Of a DNA stretch of 7,409 nucleotides, positions 1 through 5,617 are shown piece after piece; position 1 is the stretch's first letter; each line of letters opens with the position of its first letter. The notes under the pieces were generated by a model. That model was given only the letters and a program-made list of their open reading frames with translations. It ran no database searches and had not been told where the DNA came from. The stretch comes from an uncultured Limosilactobacillus sp. (GTDB lineage: Bacteria > Bacillota > Bacilli > Lactobacillales > Lactobacillaceae), in contig CALVFC010000070.1 in the NCBI GenBank assembly GCA_944326735.1, forward strand, positions 1-7,409. Direction: 5' to 3'. The position numbers and the translations under genes were made by a program.

Positions 1-612
1 ATCAATTGACTTCATCATGTCATGAATTTCGTATGATGAGTAAAAGCGCTGGGCGAGGGTCAGCTTGTCCGCCCGCTTGATGGCATGACGGTAGGTTTTC
101 GTCATCAGGTGCAAAATCTTATTGAGGTCATCGTCTGAGAACTGATTCTCTTCGCCGGCCAGCTTAGCACTGACTAATAGGCGCTTGAGGTCACTTTCCC
201 AGTTACCAATGCGGGCTTCATCAAAGTCATTCAGGCCAAACAATAATTGTCGTTCGGGTGAGGCATAGAAACCGTAATTGTTGACATGGGCATCCCCGCA
301 AATAATCGTCGGAATGCCACTTTGGTTTTGCACCTTCAAATCCCGTTCCATCAATTCGGCCGTTCCCCGGAAAAAGGCAAACTTGCTGGCCAGCATCCGT
401 TGGTGACGGAGTGGTAACAGTTCTTGAATCATGTTGGCTTCGGTCTGCTTAATTGCCGCAACTGGATCACGGTTAACGGGCTTAAAAGCAACTAAGTCCG
501 CCGTGGCGACCTTTTGTTGACGGTATCGTCCGGCGGCTTCTAGTTCATCTTTCGTTCGGTTAATACTGATCTTTTTTAAATCAAACAGGTCTAAATTTTC
601 TCTATTAGGCAT
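1..612 (-). CDS. DUF2252 family protein, N-terminal part (cut by window edge)
   Basis: The reverse strand carries an open frame of 204 codons from an ATG at 612-610 to the window edge, with no stop. A GAGGAG ribosome binding site (623-628) lies 10 nt upstream, which supports this start. I recognise DUF2252 from conserved blocks in order: RM..SKFAFFRGTAELM (residues 72-88), IICGDAHVNNYGFYASPER (103-121) and LNDFDEARIGNWESDLKRL (127-145). Family members are usually over 400 residues, so about half is probably missing. The function of the family is not established to my knowledge. The CGDAH..N and LNDFDE...DLKR blocks resemble the catalytic and metal-binding loops of aminoglycoside-phosphotransferase-like kinases, so a phosphotransferase role is possible but is inference. 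No signal peptide or membrane segment is seen, so it is probably cytoplasmic. It is transcribed divergently from the next gene. Confidence 0.9.
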   Translation of the reverse strand, partial: MPNRENLDLFDLKKISINRTKDELEAAGRYRQQKVATADLVAFKPVNRDPVAAIKQTEANMIQELLPLRHQRMLASKFAFFRGTAELMERDLKVQNQSGIPTIICGDAHVNNYGFYASPERQLLFGLNDFDEARIGNWESDLKRLLVSAKLAGEENQFSDDDLNKILHLMTKTYRHAIKRADKLTLAQRFYSSYEIHDMMKSID

Positions 613-646
613 TGTGAATGTGCTCCTCATTCAAGTAATTAATTTC

Positions 647-674
647 ATTGTAATAGTTTTGTTACGATTGTCGA
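647..674 (-). promoter_or_regulatory. Predicted sigma-A promoter for the DUF2252 gene
   Basis: Read on the minus strand, TCGACA (674-669) is followed after 16 nt by TACAAT (652-647). Each hexamer matches the vegetative consensus at five of six positions. Transcription would start near 640, leaving a leader of about 28 nt that holds the GAGGAG ribosome binding site at 623-628. Spacing and position fit a housekeeping promoter. No terminator-like leader is seen. Confidence 0.6.
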
Positions 675-680
675 GAAAAT

Positions 681-709
681 TTGAGTTTGACCGGTCATTC
701 TGCCACAAT
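681..709 (+). promoter_or_regulatory. Weak candidate promoter for the 790-2325 gene
   Basis: TTGAGT (681-686) and CACAAT (704-709) are separated by 17 nt, and each matches consensus at four of six positions. It would give a leader of roughly 75 nt. That leader includes a small CCGTT/AACGG inverted repeat (728-732 and 740-744) and an ACAGCTGT palindrome (746-753), neither with an obvious role. A better -10-like hexamer, TATAGT (764-769), lies too close to the ribosome binding site and has no -35 partner. This is the best candidate, not a firm call. Confidence 0.3.
688..697. promoter_or_regulatory. Perfect 10-bp palindrome between divergent promoters, possible operator
   Basis: TGACCGGTCA is a perfect dyad inside the spacer of the weak forward promoter and just upstream of the -35 of the minus-strand promoter. 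The half-site TGACCG recurs at 725-730. The location suits a regulator controlling either divergent gene. The dyad does not extend beyond 10 bp and I cannot assign it to a regulator family, so it could be chance. Confidence 0.25.
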
Positions 710-775
710 AAAGGCAAAGACAAGTGACCGTTGAGCAAAAACGGCACAGCTGTATTGGAAAAATATAGTGCAGGC

Positions 776-781
776 AAGGAG
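776..781 (+). promoter_or_regulatory. Ribosome binding site AAGGAG that sets the GTG start at 790
   Basis: AAGGAG lies 8 nt before GTG at 790. A GTG at 781 overlaps the ribosome binding site itself and cannot be its start. The in-frame ATG at 799 lies 17 nt away, which is too far. This decides for the 790 start. Confidence 0.75.
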
Positions 782-789
782 TGATCGCA

Positions 790-2325
790 GTGTTAATTAT
801 GGTGGAGAGAAATGTGGCCCAACATTTACATGCAAATGTGCGCACAACGGATGCCCAAGAAGTACTGAAGGCCACCAGTTGGTCTGTCCGGGTCGTCGGC
901 GATTTCATGATCGTTATGAATAATCTATTGTCGGTCCCCGTAATCGTCAGACACCCCCAGCAATTTAGTGACTCGCGGTCGTTTGTTGCCGCCTTCAAAC
1001 GCGAATTATTGCACCTGTTAGAAGCATTGCCAGTCCCACGGGGCAAAATTGGCATGATTCGGGATTCACAGATGGCCAGCATCAATTTCATGTCACCAAT
1101 TCCCGCGGCAATTCAACAGCGGCTCCAGGTTTTCCAGAATCTGTTGAACCAGCCCGGGGTCATTCACTGGGATGAAGATCCTAGTAACGCGGTCATTTCG
1201 CTGCAATTAGCGAAGAGCATCCGCCTGCAAAATCCTGATACAGGGGATGCCCAATCAGTGATTGACGTATTTAAACAGTACGTGGTGAACGACTTTGCCT
1301 TGCCAGCACACCCGAAATTGAATGAACATAACCGTCAATATCTGTATCGTTCGTCATCATTAAACGATGTCATGAATGAATCAGCGGTGACTGAGCAGAT
1401 TACCACTGATTATCAAAAAGCACTGAACCGCCAAAACAAGAGCGATGCCATCGTTGACCGTGACTTAGACTACGCCAATGATTACATGAGCTATGTTGCC
1501 GAGCTCGGTCAGTCAATTATTGATGACTTAACCATGCCCTATTACTACATCTTGGATTATGCCAGCCGCAACGACGAGCGGACATCGATGACCAAATTAC
1601 GGGGGATGCGGGCCGCTTTTCGGGAATTTGCCCGCTTCTTAAAGGGCCAAGCCTTATTCTCGGCAGCCGACTTTGATGAATTTACTCAGGCGGTGAGTCA
1701 GGCCATTGAAGATACGACACCGACCCTTCAAGGCTTTCGCTTAGAACGGATGCTCCACAGCGCTGAATCTGAACTGCAACGGCGGCGGTCATTGCTGTAT
1801 CATGCTCGTAAGTATAGTAACCACCGCTACCAGGTTCGCGTGGAACTAAATGGTTACCATCCTAAGATGTGGCGCCAGCTAGCAGTCAGTGGTGAAACCC
1901 GTCTGGATGACTTTTGCTACCTCATCTTAGCGGCCTTCCATGCTGGCGGGTCCCACTTATATGCGCTTAAACATGGCAAGGATATTTACCAACTACCGTA
2001 CTTAGACAATGGGGAGAACATTACCCTCCACTGGTTAGGTGAATTTAAGCAGGGTGACCAACTGACCCTTGACTATGATTTTGGCGATTCATGGTCCTTT
2101 AAGATTACGATTGAAAAGGTCACTAAGCGCCGGACATCACTGACTAGCCAGGAAGCCCAACTATTAGCCGGCTCTGGGAAAGGGATCATTGATGATATTG
2201 GCGGCGTTGCTGGCCTGGAAGCCGCTGCCCAAGATGCCCCGAGCCTCAATGAAGACTTTGATCCCAAGGCAGAACAGGAAGACTGGGTTGATGCCAGTCG
2301 TCAATTAGCACGTCGTTATGAATAG
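790..2325 (+). CDS. Plasmid pRiA4b ORF-3-like domain protein with DUF6933-like N-terminus
   Basis: This is a 511-residue protein with a GTG start chosen from AAGGAG 8 nt upstream. The C-terminal part (about 344-485) matches the plasmid pRiA4b ORF-3-like family (also called IS1096 passenger TnpR-like). It has YQVRVELNGYHPKMWRQL (347-364), a SHLYAL block (388-393), YDFGDSW (429-435) and a DDIGGVAGL block (468-476). The N-terminal ~100 residues (SWSVRVVGDFMIVMNN, then a helical segment) resemble DUF6933, but I judge this only by eye. The middle (~105-340) is mostly helical and charged, and I do not recognise it. The biochemical function of the ORF-3-like family is unknown to me. Despite the family's name, no transposase or inverted repeats lie nearby. 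No membrane segment is seen. The gene stands alone, divergent from the DUF2252 gene, and no clear terminator follows its stop. Confidence 0.85.
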   Translation: MLIMVERNVAQHLHANVRTTDAQEVLKATSWSVRVVGDFMIVMNNLLSVPVIVRHPQQFSDSRSFVAAFKRELLHLLEALPVPRGKIGMIRDSQMASINFMSPIPAAIQQRLQVFQNLLNQPGVIHWDEDPSNAVISLQLAKSIRLQNPDTGDAQSVIDVFKQYVVNDFALPAHPKLNEHNRQYLYRSSSLNDVMNESAVTEQITTDYQKALNRQNKSDAIVDRDLDYANDYMSYVAELGQSIIDDLTMPYYYILDYASRNDERTSMTKLRGMRAAFREFARFLKGQALFSAADFDEFTQAVSQAIEDTTPTLQGFRLERMLHSAESELQRRRSLLYHARKYSNHRYQVRVELNGYHPKMWRQLAVSGETRLDDFCYLILAAFHAGGSHLYALKHGKDIYQLPYLDNGENITLHWLGEFKQGDQLTLDYDFGDSWSFKITIEKVTKRRTSLTSQEAQLLAGSGKGIIDDIGGVAGLEAAAQDAPSLNEDFDPKAEQEDWVDASRQLARRYE

Positions 2326-2334
2326 TCGTTTCTT

Positions 2335-2364
2335 TTGTACTATTAATGTGAAAAAGTCTACAAT
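2335..2364 (+). promoter_or_regulatory. Predicted promoter of the alcohol dehydrogenase-cyclophilin unit
   Basis: TACAAT (2359-2364) matches the -10 consensus at five of six positions. The best -35 is TTGTAC (2335-2340) with an 18-nt spacer, which is poor and keeps only the TTG. The start codon is 39 nt downstream of the -10, with a GAGGGG ribosome binding site at 2391-2396, 7 nt before ATG 2404. A weak -35 would suit a regulated promoter. The -10 is also part of the Rex-like site described separately. Confidence 0.5.
2345..2364. promoter_or_regulatory. Candidate Rex (NADH-sensing repressor) operator
   Basis: The Rex consensus in Firmicutes is close to WWTGTGAA-N4-TTCACAWW. Here the left arm is AATGTGAA (2345-2352), matching 8 of 8. 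The spacer is AAAG, and the right arm is TCTACAAT (2357-2364), matching 6 of 8. The site fills the promoter spacer and covers the -10, so bound Rex would block RNA polymerase. Rex is well known to repress alcohol dehydrogenase and other NADH-recycling genes and to release DNA when NADH/NAD+ rises, so the downstream gene fits. Binding itself is inferred. Confidence 0.55.
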
Positions 2365-2403
2365 AAAGGTGTAAATGTCTTGAAGAAAGCGAGGGGCTGA
2401 AAA

Positions 2404-3444
2404 ATGTCAGAAGATACGATTCCAGAAACAATGAAGGCCTGGGAAGTTACCACCCCTGGTCCACTGGACGGCCCAGAAGCACCATTAAAGCTGGTTACTA
2501 AGCCAGTGCCAACTCCTGGACGTGGAGAAGTCTTAGTTAAGGTATTAACGTGCGGTGTTTGCCACACTGACTTACACGTTACGGAAGGGGATTTACCTGT
2601 TCATCACGAACACGTTACCCCTGGGCACGAAATCGTCGGTAAGGTAGTTGCCTTTGGACCGGAAACACAACGGTTTAAGAAGGGTGAACGGATTGGGATT
2701 CCATGGTTCCGTCATGCCTGTGGAGTCTGCAAGTTCTGCCGGTCAGGGCACGAAAACCTTTGTCCCCACTCTGTTTACACTGGTTGGGACCATGATGGTG
2801 GTTACGCCGAATACGTAACCGTTCCCGAAGGCTTTGCCTACCGGATCCCAGAAAAGTTCAATGACTTGGAAGCTGCTCCATTACTCTGTGCCGGGATTAT
2901 TGGTTACCGGGCATATGAACGGGCCAATGTGCCAGCAGGCGGCCGGCTTGGCCTATACGGTTTCGGTGGCTCTGCCCACATCACTGCTCAGATTGCCCTT
3001 GCCCAAGGGGTTGAAGTCCACGTCTTTACCCGGGGCGCTGATGCGCGGAAGTTTGCCTTACAATTAGGGGCCGTTGAAGCAAAGGGTGCCTATGATCTGT
3101 CAGAAGTACCATTGGATTCCTCCATTATCTTTGCCCCAGTCGGTGACATTGTGTTACCAGCACTAGAAAGTTTAGTTCCTGGTGGGACTTTGGCAATGGC
3201 CGGGATCCACATGACCGATGTGCCAAAGCTGAATTACCAGAAGCACCTCTTCCACGAAAAGACTTTAACGTCGGTTGAATCAAACACCCGTCGTGATGGG
3301 GAAGAATTCCTGACCTTAGCTGACCGGTTGGATATTCACCCCGAAGTTCATGAGTATGCCCTTGACCAAGCCGCTGAAGCACTGAAGTATGTTAAGGCCG
3401 GTGACATTAAGGGTGCCTGTGTACTCCGTGTCAGCAAAGACTAA
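2404..3444 (+). CDS. Zinc-dependent alcohol dehydrogenase (MDR superfamily)
   Basis: A medium-chain dehydrogenase of 346 residues, the normal size, that interconverts an alcohol and an aldehyde using NAD(P)(H) in the cytoplasm. In fermentation it most likely works as an aldehyde reductase. Catalytic zinc ligands are visible as C53 (in CGVCHTD), H75 with E76 (in PGHEIVG) and C162 (in LLCAG). Structural zinc ligands are C106, C109, C112 and C120. The Rossmann motif is YGFGGSAH (185-192). The sequence VFTRG at the end of beta-2 (207-211) and the GFGGSAH form point to the zinc-binding alcohol dehydrogenase subgroup near mycobacterial AdhA and the cinnamyl-alcohol-dehydrogenase-like enzymes. The lack of an acidic residue there suggests NADP(H) preference, which is inference. 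The ATG lies 7 nt after GAGGGG. The gene is followed after 18 nt by the cyclophilin gene, with no terminator between. The true substrate cannot be read from sequence. Confidence 0.93.
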   Translation: MSEDTIPETMKAWEVTTPGPLDGPEAPLKLVTKPVPTPGRGEVLVKVLTCGVCHTDLHVTEGDLPVHHEHVTPGHEIVGKVVAFGPETQRFKKGERIGIPWFRHACGVCKFCRSGHENLCPHSVYTGWDHDGGYAEYVTVPEGFAYRIPEKFNDLEAAPLLCAGIIGYRAYERANVPAGGRLGLYGFGGSAHITAQIALAQGVEVHVFTRGADARKFALQLGAVEAKGAYDLSEVPLDSSIIFAPVGDIVLPALESLVPGGTLAMAGIHMTDVPKLNYQKHLFHEKTLTSVESNTRRDGEEFLTLADRLDIHPEVHEYALDQAAEALKYVKAGDIKGACVLRVSKD

Positions 3445-3462
3445 CGAAACGAGGATTAGATA

Positions 3463-4050
3463 ATGACTTACCCACAATTAAACTTGTCACAAGCTGATGG
3501 CCCAGTTGCCATCATGGAAACAACGGCTGGGGCAATGACGATTCAATTGTTCCCGGACCAAGCACCTAAAACGGTGGAGAACTTTATTAAGTTAGCCCAG
3601 GACCATTACTATGATGGGGTAATCTTCCACCGAGTGATTCCAGATTTTATGATTCAGGGTGGTGACCCTACCGGGACCGGCCGCGGTGGCGAAAGTTCCT
3701 TTGGCCGGCCATTTGAAGACGAGTTCTCAGATGACCTGTTCAATTTAAACGGTGCCTTATCAATGGCCAATGCGGGGCCCAACACGAATGGTAGCCAGTT
3801 CTTCATTGTCACGGCTGAACACGTTCCTGCTGATATGATTGACCAGATGAAAATGGTGGGTTACCCAGCAGAGATCATCGACTACTATCAGCAACACGGT
3901 GGGACACCATGGTTGGATGGTCACCACACCGTCTTTGGCCAATTAGTTGATGGTCAGGACGTAGCCAAGCAAATTAGTTTGGCAAAGCGTAACCGAATGG
4001 ATAAGCCCAAGAAAGACATTGTGATTAAGAAAATTACAATTGAAGATTAG
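3463..4050 (+). CDS. Cyclophilin-type peptidyl-prolyl cis-trans isomerase
   Basis: A 195-residue cyclophilin that catalyses cis-trans isomerisation of X-Pro bonds and assists protein folding. Active-site residues, aligned by eye with human CypA, are R57 (FHRVIP), F62, M63 and Q65 (DFMIQGGD), Q112 and F113 (GSQFFIV), W150 (WLDG) and H155 (HHTVFG). So the CypA tryptophan and histidine are kept. Relative to CypA there is an insertion of about 28 residues (roughly 121-148) before the WLDG block. As far as I recall this is usual for Gram-positive cocci and lactobacilli. There is no signal peptide or lipobox, so it is a cytoplasmic form and not the secreted PpiA/PrsA type. The ribosome binding site GAGGAT (3451-3456) is 6 nt before the ATG. 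It is probably cotranscribed with the alcohol dehydrogenase upstream and ends at a strong terminator. Confidence 0.95.
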   Translation: MTYPQLNLSQADGPVAIMETTAGAMTIQLFPDQAPKTVENFIKLAQDHYYDGVIFHRVIPDFMIQGGDPTGTGRGGESSFGRPFEDEFSDDLFNLNGALSMANAGPNTNGSQFFIVTAEHVPADMIDQMKMVGYPAEIIDYYQQHGGTPWLDGHHTVFGQLVDGQDVAKQISLAKRNRMDKPKKDIVIKKITIED

Positions 4051-4054
4051 TCCC

Positions 4055-4085
4055 AAAATCATCCAGTTTTCTGGATGATTTTTTT
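4055..4085 (+). terminator. Intrinsic terminator after the cyclophilin gene
   Basis: A 10-bp perfect stem, AATCATCCAG (4057-4066) with CTGGATGATT (4071-4080), closes a TTTT loop and runs into a T tract ending at 4085. Flanking A and T residues can lengthen the stem by two pairs. It begins 4 nt after the cyclophilin stop. The T tract is on the plus-strand side, so it ends the adh-cyclophilin transcript and separates it from fumC. Confidence 0.92.
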
Positions 4086-4128
4086 GGTTCAACCCAGTAT
4101 GATAGGGGTAATGAATTTTAAATCATTT

Positions 4129-4133
4129 GGAGG
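4129..4133 (+). promoter_or_regulatory. fumC: Ribosome binding site GGAGG that sets the fumC start at 4141
   Basis: GGAGG lies 7 nt before ATG 4141. The open frame reaches back to an ATG at 4075, but that codon is inside the terminator hairpin, has no ribosome binding site, and would add 22 residues not found in fumarases. The space 4086-4128 must hold the fumC promoter. I see only a -10-like TATGAT (4098-4103) without a convincing -35. Confidence 0.9.
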
Positions 4134-4140
4134 TCATATC

Positions 4141-5616
4141 ATGGCAGCTTACCGTACCGAATCTGATACTTTAGGTCCCGTCGAAATTCCCGCAGATGCA
4201 TTGTGGGGGCCCCAGACCCAGCGGAGCCTACGGAACTTTCCGACTGGTCCTTACATGCCCATTGCCATTATTCGGGCACTTTTGCAAATCAAGAAGGCCG
4301 CCGCACAGACGAATATTGAAATGAAACAGATTGAACCAGCCAAGGGCAAGCTGATCGTTAAGGCCATCGACACTTTATTGGCATTAAGTGATGATGACCT
4401 GCGTCATGACTTCCCACTTAAGGTTTACCAAACCGGTTCGGGAACGCAAACGAACATGAACACAAACGAAGTAATTGCTCACAAGGCTCACCAAATCAAT
4501 CCCGACATTGAGATCTTGCCGAATGATGATGTTAATAAGGGGCAGAGTTCAAACGATACTTTCCCCACGGCAATGAATATTGTGGCAATTGAAGCTTTGG
4601 ACCGGCTGGAACCAGCAGTTAAACACTTAATTGCCGAATTAAAAGTCAAGGAAGATAAATACTGGAATACTGTTAAAATCGGTCGGACCCACCTTCAGGA
4701 TGCGACCCCAATGACGTTTGGTCAGGAAATCTCGGGTTATGTTGCGGCTTTGGAGCATGACTTGAACTTTCTCCAGACCCTTGCCCCGACCCTCTTGGAA
4801 CTAGCAATTGGGGGCACCGCTGTCGGAACTGGACTGAATGCAGCTCCCGGAATGGCCAGTGCAATTGCGGATAAACTGAGCAAGGTCTATGACCACCAAT
4901 TTACCGCCGACTGCAACAAGTTTTATGGCTTAGCTAACCACTCGGGCCTTGATGTGGTCCATGGTGCACTGAAGTCTTTAGCGGCGGATATGTTTAAGAT
5001 CGCCCAGGATATTCGTTTCTTAGCTTCTGGTCCCCGCGCAGGTTACGATGAATTGAATATTCCGGCTAATGAACCAGGCTCGTCCATTATGCCAGGAAAG
5101 GTTAACCCCACCCAGGCCGAAGCAGTAACGATGGCCGCATTACGGGTATTTGGTAACGATACCGTGATTACGATGGCTTCGTCGCAGGGGAACTTCGAAA
5201 TGAACGTTTACAAACCGGTCCTGATCTATACGTTCCTCGAATCAACCAATATTTTGACCGGGACAATTAAGACCTTTACTGACAAACTTGTCCACGGGAT
5301 GACCGTCAATAAGGAACGGATGACGGAACTGGTTGACCGCTCTTTGATGACGGTCACCGCCTTATCACCCCACATCGGATACCACGATAGTGCGAAAATT
5401 GCCCAAAAGGCAGCCAAGGAAGGCACCACGTTACGGGATGCAGCGCTGGCAACTGGTAAAGTAATGGCGGAACAATACGATCAGTGGATGAACACCTTGC
5501 GGATGACGAATGCTGACCGCCGTCAACGGATTAAAGACCGGTTTAACGAAGCGAAGGATAAGATGAAGAAGAATGGTAAACGGCGTTCATTTAAGCGCAG
5601 AAAGGACCAGAAGTAA
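4141..5616 (+). CDS. fumC: Class II fumarate hydratase
   Basis: FumC is an iron-free homotetrameric fumarase that interconverts malate and fumarate. Visible family blocks are TGSGTQTNMNTNE (98-110), SSNDTFPTAM (136-145), GRTHLQDATP (181-190) with catalytic-site H184, and the superfamily signature GSSIMPGKVNP (313-323) carrying the catalytic serine loop. After these come QGNFEMNVYKPV (349-360) and the FumC C-terminal domain (TALSPHIGYHDSAKIAQ, 406-422). At 491 residues it exceeds the usual 460-467. The excess is a C-terminal tail in which 12 of the last 21 residues are Lys or Arg, not part of the known fold. The start at 4141 follows GGAGG. The fumarate reductase gene begins one base after the stop, so the two are surely cotranscribed. 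In lactobacilli FumC typically supplies fumarate from malate to the reductive succinate branch. Aspartase and argininosuccinate lyase share the signature, but the overall match is to fumarase. Confidence 0.96.
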   Translation: MAAYRTESDTLGPVEIPADALWGPQTQRSLRNFPTGPYMPIAIIRALLQIKKAAAQTNIEMKQIEPAKGKLIVKAIDTLLALSDDDLRHDFPLKVYQTGSGTQTNMNTNEVIAHKAHQINPDIEILPNDDVNKGQSSNDTFPTAMNIVAIEALDRLEPAVKHLIAELKVKEDKYWNTVKIGRTHLQDATPMTFGQEISGYVAALEHDLNFLQTLAPTLLELAIGGTAVGTGLNAAPGMASAIADKLSKVYDHQFTADCNKFYGLANHSGLDVVHGALKSLAADMFKIAQDIRFLASGPRAGYDELNIPANEPGSSIMPGKVNPTQAEAVTMAALRVFGNDTVITMASSQGNFEMNVYKPVLIYTFLESTNILTGTIKTFTDKLVHGMTVNKERMTELVDRSLMTVTALSPHIGYHDSAKIAQKAAKEGTTLRDAALATGKVMAEQYDQWMNTLRMTNADRRQRIKDRFNEAKDKMKKNGKRRSFKRRKDQK

Positions 5617-5617
5617 G

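Noticed and set aside
645..1091. 148-codon open frame on the minus strand
   Set aside because: It is antisense to the start of the 790-2325 gene, runs into the divergent promoter region, has no family-like sequence, and is compositionally a shadow frame.
790..2325. Transposon-associated gene suggested by the IS1096 TnpR-like family name
   Set aside because: No transposase, terminal inverted repeats or target duplications are visible around it. The name reflects the family's history only.
4111..4126. Imperfect dyad ATGA...TCAT upstream of the fumC ribosome binding site
   Set aside because: Only four bases per arm pair well and the centre is AT-rich with mismatches, so chance is the simpler explanation.
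4075..4140. Upstream in-frame ATG extending fumarase by 22 residues
   Set aside because: The ATG lies inside the terminator hairpin and lacks a ribosome binding site, whereas ATG 4141 has GGAGG at 7 nt and begins where FumC proteins normally begin.
5573..5617. Upstream ATG extending the fumarate reductase by 15 residues into fumC
   Set aside because: The nearest purine-rich site, AAGGA, is 14 nt away, and the extra residues precede an already complete N-terminus. ATG 5618 is adjacent to the fumC stop and better placed.
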